Source: an uncultured Clostridia bacterium
GTDB lineage: Bacteria > Bacillota > Clostridia > TANB77 > CAG-508
NCBI GenBank assembly: GCA_934183045.1
Contig: CAKPRW010000024.1
Coordinates: 1 to 17,569, forward strand
Length of the DNA stretch: 17,569 nt
Reading direction: 5' to 3'
Every line of letters starts with the position of its first letter. The first letter of the stretch is position 1. A model generated the notes under the pieces. It did not search any database. It saw nothing but the letters and a program-made list of their open reading frames with translations, and had not been told where the DNA came from. Positions 7,773 through 16,049 of this stretch are shown here, piece by piece. The translations under genes and the position numbers were made by a program.

Positions 7773-7808
7773 AAAAGGTAATAAATTTAATAATTTATTA
7801 CCTTTTTT
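7771..7808. terminator. Bidirectional terminator closing the J-domain pair and the ABC operon
   Basis: A perfect 17-bp stem (7771-7787 with 7792-7808) with a 4-nt loop has the GGTAATAAATT core flanked by A6 on the left and T6 on the right. It therefore yields a U-tract on either strand. It overlaps the last stop codon base pairs of the second J-domain gene and lies 11 bp past the stop of the minus-strand permease gene. Confidence 0.85.
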
Positions 7809-7818
7809 ATATTTTTAT

Positions 7819-9474
7819 TTAACTTATATTTTTAAATAGTTTATTCTTTTTTATTTGATTCTTAACATATACGTTCACCAATAATATAAAAATCATAAGA
7901 ATAATAGAAATAGCTATAATAGCAATATTGAAATTAATATCTTTAAAAATATTAACCATATACATTAATATTAGTACAATGCATATTGTGTATACATATT
8001 GAAAAAATTTATTGCTATTTTGTTTTATTACTTCATATTCGTTTTTCCAATTCAATATAGGTCTCTTTAAATCTACAATAACCATAATATTACTATTTAA
8101 TATATTTACCAATAACATATCTATAAATAATGCAACAATATAAAACATTGAAATATGTGTCATAATTAACTTAAATATAAAAAGAACTACTACAGATACT
8201 AATATTCCTAATATAATTTGTATAACATTTTTTAACCAAAACTGTTTATATAAACTTATTGGAATATATTTTATAAAAAATGCACTTTTTCCTTGTCTTG
8301 ATATTGATGTCATTGATAAAGTAGATAATGAAAATAATACTTGGCATAATCCTAAAATAACACAAAATCCTTCTATTGTTAATGAAATGTTTTGAATAGA
8401 ATTTAACATATGTTCATTTCTAGTTAATATATTAACTTTGAAATATATTGATAATGTCAAACCAAATGTTAATAAGATTAAAACTGGCATTATATACTGC
8501 ATTAAGAATATCATATTTCTTGTTACGTATTTCCACTCATATTTTATATATGCTTTAGTTAATGAATTAGATTTACATTCTTTACTTAATGCTATTTTTT
8601 TTGCATTTTTCTTTTTATTATATGTCATCGTGCTTAATATCTTTTTAAAATATATTTTATTTCCAATGATTAAAAGTGGTATTAATACTAATAAATATAC
8701 AACAATTATTTTTAATATATTTATTAATATGTTTTGTTGTTGTAAAATTTCTAATAAAGGATTTATTATTAATAATGATGAATTAATATATTTTGCTATA
8801 TCATTTATACTTATTAATGTATCCACGGTTCCTTGATTTCCACTTAATATATTTTTAATATATATATATTCACCCAAACAAACAAATATAATTAAAATAC
8901 TTGATACAAAAAGTTGATATATATTTTTATTTTTAAATAATTTTATAAAATTAACCATAAATAAGTTAAGAAAACTAACTATTGCTACAATAAATATTGG
9001 AAGTAATAACATTAGAACTAATAAACTAATTATATATAAAAATCCACCATTTATTCTTGAACCATACATGAACATAGGTACAAACATAGCCATAGCTTCT
9101 GTTCCATATAATATACTTAATATTGTGTTAAATTTTGCTAAAAACATTTCTATTGGCTTAATTGGATACGTAATTAAATTTTCTATATCTTCTGAAAAAT
9201 AAAATACATTTGCACAAATTAATATTGTTTGAAAAAATAATAATATAAAAATAAAAGTAATATAAATATTAGGAAAAATATTAATTTGTCCATATTCTTG
9301 CAATACATTAAGCACTTGATAGCTTATATAAAACACAGCAATTAATATAATTAAAAACATCCAAAAAACACTAGATTTTTTATTTAATGTTTTTTTATTT
9401 GTATCTATTATATTAATATTTTTAAAGAAATTACTTGTTGATATTTTTGTTAATAACATTATATTTTTAATCAT
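7819..9474 (-). CDS. ABC-2-type transporter permease
   Basis: About 551 residues with roughly twelve hydrophobic segments throughout and two soluble loops, the make-up of a large ABC-2-type exporter permease. The segment FYFSEDIENLITYPIKPIEMFLAKF after the second membrane span resembles the conserved (Y)FSxDxxxLxxxPIKPxxxxxAKF motif of this family, thought to contact the ATPase. An in-frame TTG at 9480 is possible. I prefer the ATG at 9474 because GGAG lies about 10 nt upstream, while the TTG leaves only 4 nt. The start overlaps the end of the ATPase gene by 8 bp, so translation is probably coupled. The substrate is unknown; this layout is used for peptide, lipid or drug export. Confidence 0.8.
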   Translation of the reverse strand: MIKNIMLLTKISTSNFFKNINIIDTNKKTLNKKSSVFWMFLIILIAVFYISYQVLNVLQEYGQINIFPNIYITFIFILLFFQTILICANVFYFSEDIENLITYPIKPIEMFLAKFNTILSILYGTEAMAMFVPMFMYGSRINGGFLYIISLLVLMLLLPIFIVAIVSFLNLFMVNFIKLFKNKNIYQLFVSSILIIFVCLGEYIYIKNILSGNQGTVDTLISINDIAKYINSSLLIINPLLEILQQQNILINILKIIVVYLLVLIPLLIIGNKIYFKKILSTMTYNKKKNAKKIALSKECKSNSLTKAYIKYEWKYVTRNMIFLMQYIMPVLILLTFGLTLSIYFKVNILTRNEHMLNSIQNISLTIEGFCVILGLCQVLFSLSTLSMTSISRQGKSAFFIKYIPISLYKQFWLKNVIQIILGILVSVVVLFIFKLIMTHISMFYIVALFIDMLLVNILNSNIMVIVDLKRPILNWKNEYEVIKQNSNKFFQYVYTICIVLILMYMVNIFKDINFNIAIIAISIILMIFILLVNVYVKNQIKKNKLFKNIS

Positions 9475-10189
9475 TCTCAATTAACTCCATAAATAATTCT
9501 TCTAAAGATTCGTTAGCTTTTAGTTCTTCTTTTAAATTCTCTATAGTACCAACATATATTAATTTCCCTTTATTGATAATTCCTACTTTATCGCATAATT
9601 TTTCTGCCACTTCTAATATATGAGTAGAAAAAAATACTGTATTCCCTTTATCAGCATGTTCTCTCATAATTTGTTTCAAATCATATATAGATTTTGGATC
9701 TAGTCCAGTAATTGGTTCATCTAAAATCCAATTTTTAGGGGTATGTAATAATACCCCTATTATAATAATCTTTTGTCTCATTCCATGTGAATAGCTTTCT
9801 ATTTTTTGTTCCAAAGAATCATACATATCAAACTTTTTAGCTAAAGTCTCTATGTTTTTTATTCTTTCATCTTTATTAACTTTATATATATCTGCAATAA
9901 AATTAAGATATTCTATTCCCTTTAGATTTAAAAACATATCTGGATTATCTGGAATAAATCCTATTGTTTGTTTTGCTTCTACAGGATTATCTGTAATACT
10001 ATTTCCAGATATAATAATATCCCCCTCGTCAATTGAAAGAATTCCTGTCATCATTTTTATTATTGTCGTTTTTCCAGCTCCATTTGGTCCTAAAAAACCA
10101 AATATCTCTCCATCTTTGATTTCTAAATTTAGTTTATCAATTACCTTATGATTTCCATATGATTTAGATATATTTTCTATTTTTATCAT
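9467..10189 (-). CDS. ABC transporter ATP-binding protein
   Basis: 240 residues, one complete nucleotide-binding domain: Walker A GPNGAGKT at 34-41, Q-loop region near GFIPDNPDMF, signature motif YSHGM at 133-137, Walker B ending ILDEP at 155-159, D-loop GLDP at 162-165, and switch histidine H190 in STH. The signature departs from the usual LSGGQ (Y-S-H-G-M), as is common in ABC-2/bacitracin-type exporter ATPases. All catalytic residues are present. It pairs with the overlapping permease gene that follows. It begins 19 bp after the stop of the envelope-protein gene on the same strand, which suggests co-transcription with the transfer-like cluster. Confidence 0.95.
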   Translation of the reverse strand: MIKIENISKSYGNHKVIDKLNLEIKDGEIFGFLGPNGAGKTTIIKMMTGILSIDEGDIIISGNSITDNPVEAKQTIGFIPDNPDMFLNLKGIEYLNFIADIYKVNKDERIKNIETLAKKFDMYDSLEQKIESYSHGMRQKIIIIGVLLHTPKNWILDEPITGLDPKSIYDLKQIMREHADKGNTVFFSTHILEVAEKLCDKVGIINKGKLIYVGTIENLKEELKANESLEELFMELIEND

Positions 10190-10208
10190 TAATACATAGT
10201 TCTCCTCT
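10187..10208 (-). promoter_or_regulatory. Ribosome binding site with a two-codon mini-ORF ahead of the ABC ATPase
   Basis: On the minus strand AGAGGAG (10208-10202) is followed after 4 nt by ATG TAT TAA (10197-10189). The A of that stop codon is the A of the ATPase start, as TAATG. The ATPase ATG alone sits 12 nt from the Shine-Dalgarno, longer than usual. Ribosomes may therefore reach it by termination-reinitiation from the mini-ORF, or simply use the long spacing. Confidence 0.4.
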
Positions 10209-11534
10209 CTAATTCATACTAAATGACATTACAAAATTAGTACCTTCTAATAACTGCATTACAACTGTTATATCTTTTGAACTATCACTTTCACTTCCAT
10301 ACTCTTTTATTTTCAATTGATATATATATGTTTCTCCCTCTTTAGAAAATTGAACATATTCTACATTGTTTATATCAAAAAGATTGTTTTTAATATATGT
10401 TTCAAATTCTTGAATATTTTTAAAATTGTTTTTTCTAAAAGATTCATCTAATTTATCATATGCATAGTTATAATCTTTTGAATTTAGTGCAGAAATTACT
10501 TTTTCTATGTTCATTCCTACTTTTTCTTTATCATTTCCTTTATTGTATTTTTCTATAGTTTCTGGTGCATCAATCGTATATGTATCTAGTCTAATTGTAT
10601 AATCCATTACTCCTGTTTGATTAAATATAAAATATTCACCATATTGATCTACACAAATACATTCTACTTTATTTTCTTCTTCTGTAAATCTATATTTTGA
10701 TAACTCAATTTGTTCGATTTTTTCTTTATTTTCTTCAATATATGTTTTAAAATTGTCAAAGTTCTCAAAACGTTTTTCTTTGTATTCTTTATCTAACTTG
10801 TTATATGCCTCTTCTTTAAAATATAATAATGATTGTTTATAATAATATAAATATTTGCTAGCAATTTCTTCTTCTTCGCCACTATCTTCTACATATCCAT
10901 TATATGAATTACTTTCAATATTATCTAATATGCTATTTGTATTTACACTTACTTCATTTATATCTTTTATTTTATTACTATCTAATGGTTCTATAGAAAA
11001 TGTACTATTTTTTACACATAAATTTATTATAAAATAATATTTCTCTACAGTTCCATTTGAAGCTATCATTCCCTCTATAACATATACTGGACTTTTATTA
11101 TCACTATATAATACATTCACTTTGCTTGGTAAAAATACAGGTTCATCTTTAAATGTAGTCACATATTCTAACACATTATCTTTCGTTATATTATTACTTT
11201 CTATATAATTTTCGCTTAACAAACTATATATACTTTCTTTTTTACTATTACTTTGGTCGGCATATTTAGAAAACTCATAATTTGGATTTAAATATTGTAA
11301 ATATTCTTCGACACAATTTGATATAGTAAAAAACATTCCCCTATCTTCTAATTGTTGAAATCCAAATTGATTTTTTTCAATTTCTGGCTCTTCTGATTCA
11401 TCTTCTACCAGTACACTATTTTCGTTTGTTACATTATTATTTTTTCCTTTATTTAGATTTAAAATACATAAAGTTATAATTATAATAAGTATTATTAGTA
11501 TTATTAAAATTATTATCTTTCTAATATCCTTCAT
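10209..11534 (-). CDS. Single-pass envelope protein with repeated NTF2-like-looking modules (441 aa)
   Basis: No named family recognised. A basic N-terminus and one very hydrophobic segment (about 6-27) anchor it, followed by a Glu/Asn-rich spacer and a large extracytoplasmic part. Two modules about 115 residues apart share a signature: AYNKLDKEYKEKRFENFDNF at about 242 and AYDKLDESFRKNNFKNIQEF at about 357, each continuing with TYI. Each signature precedes a run of beta-strand-like sequence. A less similar third module may lie at about 60-190. Helix pair plus curved sheet is the pattern of NTF2-like folds, also found in VirB8/TcpC transfer proteins; this is inference. The ATG at 11534 has GGAAAGG about 6 nt upstream, whereas the TTG at 11549 abuts the previous stop. 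It lies 15 bp after the NlpC/P60 frame. Confidence 0.75.
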   Translation of the reverse strand: MKDIRKIIILIILIILIIIITLCILNLNKGKNNNVTNENSVLVEDESEEPEIEKNQFGFQQLEDRGMFFTISNCVEEYLQYLNPNYEFSKYADQSNSKKESIYSLLSENYIESNNITKDNVLEYVTTFKDEPVFLPSKVNVLYSDNKSPVYVIEGMIASNGTVEKYYFIINLCVKNSTFSIEPLDSNKIKDINEVSVNTNSILDNIESNSYNGYVEDSGEEEEIASKYLYYYKQSLLYFKEEAYNKLDKEYKEKRFENFDNFKTYIEENKEKIEQIELSKYRFTEEENKVECICVDQYGEYFIFNQTGVMDYTIRLDTYTIDAPETIEKYNKGNDKEKVGMNIEKVISALNSKDYNYAYDKLDESFRKNNFKNIQEFETYIKNNLFDINNVEYVQFSKEGETYIYQLKIKEYGSESDSSKDITVVMQLLEGTNFVMSFSMN

Positions 11535-11549
11535 TCTATACCTTTCCAA

Positions 11550-11981
11550 TTAATCATTAATCCATTTAAATACATGTTTAAATCTTGATTTTTCTAATGG
11601 AGATTCTACTACTCCATAACTTCTTCCTTTAGCCTCAACAATTTTGTTATCTCCTATATATATAGCCACATGTCCAAAAGAAGTACCACTTCTTTCACTT
11701 GCTAAAATTTGTACTATATCTCCAGGTTGTATTTTATCCCATGTAATTTCTTTAGCTCCTCCTATATAAGATCTATAACCTTCTGAGGTACTTGGAATAG
11801 TAATCTTAACTTGTTTATAAGCACTATATGCCAAACCTGAACAGTCATAAGAATTTGGTCCTAGTCTTGCAGATCGACTATAAGCGCAACCAATTTTTGA
11901 TTTAACAAAATCTACTATTTTCTTTCTTTTACCATTTGTTGCCTCACTACCTGTACTGCTTCCTTGCGTAACTTTTCCGTT
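11550..11981 (-). pseudogene. NlpC/P60 peptidase domain in a shifted frame (C-terminal part of the large hydrolase)
   Basis: The frame is open from just after a TAA at 11984-11982 to the stop at 11552-11550. It encodes an intact NlpC/P60 domain: KRKKIVDFVKSKIG helix, nucleophile cysteine in YDCSG (codon 11843-11841), and histidine in FGHVAIYIG (codon 11672-11670), with VEAKG at the third catalytic region. By family knowledge it cleaves peptide stems of peptidoglycan. No ATG, GTG or TTG occurs in the frame until the TTG at 11834, which lies after the catalytic cysteine, so that start would give a dead fragment. The domain can be made active only by joining the upstream hydrolase through a +1 frame change between 11984 and 11947. 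A Ser/Thr/Gly linker (TQGSSTGSEATNG) follows the junction, as expected inside one protein. Whether it is a mutation, an assembly error or recoding is open. Confidence 0.8.
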
Positions 11982-11984
11982 TTA
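11947..11984 (-). other. Frame-change window between lysozyme and NlpC/P60 domains
   Basis: The zero frame stops at TAG (11949-11947) and the NlpC/P60 frame is closed upstream by TAA (11984-11982), so the change must happen in these 38 bp. The zero-frame codons include TTA AAA CGG AAA AGT. Removing or skipping one A of the A4 run (plus-strand T4 at 11973-11976) converts RKSYARKQYR into RKVTQGSSTGSEATNG and continues through the peptidase. AAA-A also permits re-pairing of a lysine tRNA in the +1 frame. Confidence 0.75.
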
Positions 11985-14900
11985 ACTCTTCATACCATTT
12001 TTGAGCATACTGTTGTCTCTTATCAAGTTGTTGTATAGAACCGTCTCCGTTAACACATTTTTCATAATTTTTTGCAAAATACTCTGTTGCATTGTTAACA
12101 TCTGAATCATTCATAAGTTTTGTTTTTACAGTACTATAGCCGTTACTTGTTAATTCTTTCCACATAAATTCCAATTGTATATCTGTATCTGTCCACTCTT
12201 TATTTTTGGATTGAGCAAATTGTTTCAATTGTGTTGCTCTACTTCCGCCCCACTGCACTAGACCAATATAACTTCCAGAATCGCTTTTTGGATTAAATGT
12301 TGACTCTTGTTCAATATTTCCTAACACCGCAGCCACACCTTCTATAGGCATACCTTTGGCTAAAAGGAAATCTGCAATTTGTCCAGGCACTCCATCTAAA
12401 TTACTTTTTGTGCCATTATTAACACTGGTAAAGTTAGCTGGATCATATGCTGAAAAATCATATTCAGTAACTCCATAACTATGTCCTGTTAATTTATATA
12501 ATAAATATTTCGTTAAATCCACCATATCAGCTGTAGTTTCATTATTTTCTAATATTTCATACAACCATTCTGGAACACTTAATATATTTAATTTTCCTTT
12601 TTTACATTCATCTTTATTTAGTATCGTAACAAAATTGTCTTCTTCAGCATCTATATCTGTCTTTTCTATAGTTTTCGCTGGAGATGGCACATATTTTGTA
12701 GTTTCTACTGAATTTGTAGTCTCTTTCTTTTGATTTACTCTAGCATTATATATTTTTGCAGATATTGAATCTATTTTTCCATCTACGTATGCATATGTAG
12801 ATGTATACTTAGCTTTCTCACTTTCTAATAAACCAGCAGCATGCCCATATGTATCTTCTGTTGATGTTGCATCTGGAGTATCAGGATAATTTTTATCTGC
12901 TATATCTTCGGTATTATTTGTTGTAGTTGTTTCTGGTTGTTGATATGTATATTCTTGAGAATAATCAACAATCCATACATTTGCTCTTGTTAGAGCTATA
13001 TCTAAAGTATTTGTTTTAGTAACAACTGTATCAGTTACTTTATAGTCAGTAGATTCCTCATCTGACCAACTACCACTAACAGTACTAGGAGTTGTAGAAT
13101 TAGCATCTGCACCATAATTTACTGTTACTGTTGCTTCTGTGTCTGTTCTTTTCTTTTTAGTATATGTTTTTACTACAGTATTAGTATCAACTGTTAAATT
13201 ATCATGAACTGTTATCTCTATATCACTATTATAAACTAAATCAGCTAATCCTAATACAAAATCTTTATCTTCCCCTACTACTAATAGAGACCATAAATAA
13301 TCAAATGGCATTGTATAACCACTTACAAAGTCTTGGTAATTAATATTAGTAGAAGTCATATTATATGTAGTTGTTGAATTTCCGCTTACTTCAGGATCAT
13401 TACTTTCTACAGTATTTGTTGTCTCACTCCATGTTGCAACTTTTGCAACAAATTTTGTATTTGATCCATCTGAATTGGAATTCTTTCCAACTCCTCCTTC
13501 ACCGTCTCCCATTCCATTGTCATATTTAAATGATAATGGGTCTACTGCTGATCCTTCATATTCTATTTGGAAATGTAAATGTGCTCCTGTTGATACACCT
13601 GTGTTTCCTGATAAAGCTATAATGTCACCTTTTTTTACAGTATCTCCAGCATCAACTTTTAATTCGCTATTATGCATATATTTAGATATATATCCATTTC
13701 CATGATCTATAACAACCCAATTTCCTGCTGTATCGCTATAAGATGCCGTTGTAACTTTTCCATCTTCACAAGCATATACATTTGTTCCTTCGCTTACGCC
13801 TATATCAATTCCTCTATGATTTGAAGAAGCTCCTGCTGTAGGCGAATCTCTTAATCCAAATTGAGATGTTATATTAGTACCATCTGTAGGCCATTTCATC
13901 GCTTCTGGTGTATCACTATTTGAATTATCTGAACTATTTTCTGCTATAGAATCTGTTCCGAAATTTGGATTATCAAAATAACTTCCTCCATTTACAGCCT
14001 TCGTTATATTTTTATTCCATTCTGGATGACATCCGTTTGTCCCTGGATTTGGATGCCCTGAATTATACCAAGTTTCTTTATCAACGATAAATTCAATAAT
14101 ACAATGTCCATCATTATGTCCCCATTTTGTGCATCCAGCATCTGTTTGACTTTTTATATCTCCAATAATACATGGAATAATAGTTCCATCTTGTTGATAA
14201 AAATCTATATAATCCCCAACTTTTCCAAAAGTTGTTGTACAAGCAATTACATATCTATTATTAATCTTACCAAAGCCTTCACTATCAAAAAGCATTCCAG
14301 CTTTTTCTCTTAATTTATATTGTGTAGAAGTAGTACTTGTAATCATTTGCCATCCCATATATGTATGTACAGAACCTAAACCAGCTGGTACTTTTATTGA
14401 TGTTCCAGCAGTTATTGGTGATGATGTTCCAGAATCTGGCGCTGATGTTATTGTTTCCAAAGTAAAATGGCTTAATGCCGTTTTTCTATCACTCTCAGAA
14501 CCTGATTCATTATAATTGTCTATATATTTTTGAAATGTTTCTGGATCAACATATGTCATTGTAGATTTATTTCCTTGATCATCTGCCCTCTTAAGTTTTA
14601 TAATTCCTTGAACATCATTCATATTAATATCATTAATTTCATCCCAGTCAATTTCTTCATCTGGGTCTTCTCTAGTATCCATAAGCTGTGTAACTAATTC
14701 TGCATTCATTAATTTTAACAATTCTTCTGGTTCATCTAAGTATAAATCAACTCTACTACCATTATCTTTCATTTTGTCCCATAATTCTTGAGCTGACATA
14801 GATGTTTGTAACTTTCCATCTTCTCCAGCACTAATATTTCCTGTATATTGACTTGCTGCATAAGGTGTATTTGACCAATCGTCTTCTTTATATGTTCCAT

Positions 14901-15042
14901 CATCAATTGTTATAAAATATACTATTGCACCTAATAATACAAAAACAATTATAATTGGTAACAATATTTTTATTAATCTCTTACCAAGCTTTTTTATTAG
15001 ATTTATAGTGTTCTTTTTAAGTTTGCCAAAATCAACCTTCAT
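11947..15042 (-). CDS. Large membrane-anchored peptidoglycan hydrolase: M23 endopeptidase plus phage-type lysozyme
   Basis: 1031 residues. A basic N-terminus and transmembrane segment (about 23-46) are followed by an extracytoplasmic region. Residues about 215-345 hold a Cys-containing domain (YVIACTTTFGKVGDYIDF, GCTKWG, NGCHPEW), perhaps a 3D/RlpA-like barrel, low certainty. The M23 (LytM) domain is about 382-505, with zinc ligands H409 and D413 (HRGID) and H488/H490 (HLHFQ). A Thr/Asn-rich region of about 350 residues follows. The lysozyme domain (phage tail lysozyme type, about 880-1017) has GNIEQESTFNP, with E913 the likely catalytic acid. Proteins joining lysozyme and peptidase domains open the wall for Gram-positive type IV secretion. 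It ends RKSYARKQYR, unlike a natural terminus, because the frame leaves the NlpC/P60 reading frame here. The ATG has AAGGAGAAG upstream and follows the 320-aa gene by 20 bp. Confidence 0.9.
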   Translation of the reverse strand: MKVDFGKLKKNTINLIKKLGKRLIKILLPIIIVFVLLGAIVYFITIDDGTYKEDDWSNTPYAASQYTGNISAGEDGKLQTSMSAQELWDKMKDNGSRVDLYLDEPEELLKLMNAELVTQLMDTREDPDEEIDWDEINDINMNDVQGIIKLKRADDQGNKSTMTYVDPETFQKYIDNYNESGSESDRKTALSHFTLETITSAPDSGTSSPITAGTSIKVPAGLGSVHTYMGWQMITSTTSTQYKLREKAGMLFDSEGFGKINNRYVIACTTTFGKVGDYIDFYQQDGTIIPCIIGDIKSQTDAGCTKWGHNDGHCIIEFIVDKETWYNSGHPNPGTNGCHPEWNKNITKAVNGGSYFDNPNFGTDSIAENSSDNSNSDTPEAMKWPTDGTNITSQFGLRDSPTAGASSNHRGIDIGVSEGTNVYACEDGKVTTASYSDTAGNWVVIDHGNGYISKYMHNSELKVDAGDTVKKGDIIALSGNTGVSTGAHLHFQIEYEGSAVDPLSFKYDNGMGDGEGGVGKNSNSDGSNTKFVAKVATWSETTNTVESNDPEVSGNSTTTYNMTSTNINYQDFVSGYTMPFDYLWSLLVVGEDKDFVLGLADLVYNSDIEITVHDNLTVDTNTVVKTYTKKKRTDTEATVTVNYGADANSTTPSTVSGSWSDEESTDYKVTDTVVTKTNTLDIALTRANVWIVDYSQEYTYQQPETTTTNNTEDIADKNYPDTPDATSTEDTYGHAAGLLESEKAKYTSTYAYVDGKIDSISAKIYNARVNQKKETTNSVETTKYVPSPAKTIEKTDIDAEEDNFVTILNKDECKKGKLNILSVPEWLYEILENNETTADMVDLTKYLLYKLTGHSYGVTEYDFSAYDPANFTSVNNGTKSNLDGVPGQIADFLLAKGMPIEGVAAVLGNIEQESTFNPKSDSGSYIGLVQWGGSRATQLKQFAQSKNKEWTDTDIQLEFMWKELTSNGYSTVKTKLMNDSDVNNATEYFAKNYEKCVNGDGSIQQLDKRQQYAQKWYEELKRKSYARKQYR

Positions 15043-15062
15043 TTACTTCTCCTTCTATTTGC

Positions 15063-16025
15063 TTATAATTCCACTTCAAATGTATAATAATCACTGTATT
15101 CGTTTTTTGGTGTATACATAAATGTTTCATAATCTAATATTAATTTAGAAAAAATTGCTTTTGTAATTTTTTTTGTTGAACCATATTTACTATAGTATTT
15201 GATTTTAACTTTCTTTGTTTCATGTTCATTAAGTTTTAATTGTTCTTGTGTTATTTCATGAGTATAACATGGATATTTTACTTTATTTTTATCTTGTATA
15301 TATGTAGTATCTACACCAGATAAGTCATCCAATAATATAGGTCTTATTGAATTATTAGTAACTTCAAATGTATACGTAGTATAATCCATGTACATATCTT
15401 TTTGAATTGCTTTTATGTTTATATCCTTATGTTCTGACTGCTTGTCTATGTTTATCCTTCCTATATAACCATTAATATTTAATTTGTTTTCTTTATTATC
15501 ATCTTTCTTTATTGTTATATAGTCTTGTATTGTGTTCTCTTTTGAATATTTTCCACTAGCTAAAAAATCTTCAGTTATTTTTACTTTATAAATATTATCA
15601 TTCCAATTTTCAACAGATATTTTTTTGTTTTGTTCGTTAAATATTTTTTTATAATAATTTTCTTCAAAAGCATCTAACGTTTGATACATTTCCTGTTTAC
15701 ACTCTTCAGATAATAATTCATACGCTTTTTCTATTTTTCCTTCATTACAATATGAAAAAAATTCATTAATTACTTGTATCATTTCACTTTGAGAGGTAGA
15801 GATTTCATTACCAGATATTGCAGATTTATCTGATTCTAAAGTTATATTGTCATATTTACTAGCTGTATTTGTTTTTATAGTGTTTTTTTGGCTTTGTTGT
15901 TTCTTTATATTTTGTTTAGTCATGAAATTTAACAATTGTAATATTATAATTAGAAAAATTATAAATCCAACTATTCTCAAAATCATCTTTTTATTCTGGT
16001 TATAAAATCTCATTAGTTTATACAT
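15063..16025 (-). CDS. Single-pass envelope protein of the transfer-like cluster (320 aa)
   Basis: No named family recognised. A basic N-terminus and one transmembrane segment (about 15-35, LRIVGFIIFLIIILQLLNFM) place the rest outside the cytoplasm. A Ser/Thr/Asn/Lys-rich linker precedes a helical region near residue 85-127 (VINEFFSYCNEGKIEKAYEL then LLSEECKQEMYQTLDAFEE). Its AYxLL-x-F pattern resembles the repeated module of the 441-aa protein downstream. The C-terminal half (about 200-320) is strand-rich, with FEVTNNS and a likely immunoglobulin-like or DUF4352-like beta sandwich, low certainty. Anchor plus helical-beta module recalls VirB8/TcpC-type proteins of Gram-positive conjugation systems, which is inference from layout and position. 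GGAGGT lies 5-6 nt before the ATG; the gene starts 24 bp after the VirB6-like stop and ends 20 bp before the hydrolase. Confidence 0.75.
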   Translation of the reverse strand: MYKLMRFYNQNKKMILRIVGFIIFLIIILQLLNFMTKQNIKKQQSQKNTIKTNTASKYDNITLESDKSAISGNEISTSQSEMIQVINEFFSYCNEGKIEKAYELLSEECKQEMYQTLDAFEENYYKKIFNEQNKKISVENWNDNIYKVKITEDFLASGKYSKENTIQDYITIKKDDNKENKLNINGYIGRINIDKQSEHKDINIKAIQKDMYMDYTTYTFEVTNNSIRPILLDDLSGVDTTYIQDKNKVKYPCYTHEITQEQLKLNEHETKKVKIKYYSKYGSTKKITKAIFSKLILDYETFMYTPKNEYSDYYTFEVEL

Positions 16026-16049
16026 TTATTACCTCCAAATGTCTTCTTA

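Noticed and set aside
8438..8836. Plus-strand 132-codon hydrophobic open frame
   Set aside because: It lies antisense inside the ABC permease gene; AT-rich membrane-protein codons often give hydrophobic antisense frames. No promoter or ribosome binding site evident.
9852..10151. Plus-strand 99-codon open frame antisense to the ABC ATPase
   Set aside because: Its sequence is the mirror of the conserved ATPase motifs and it has no initiation signal of its own.
11550..11834. Stand-alone 94-residue gene starting at TTG 11834
   Set aside because: That start lies after the catalytic cysteine and has no Shine-Dalgarno; the intact domain extends upstream in the same frame, so it is the 3' part of the hydrolase gene.
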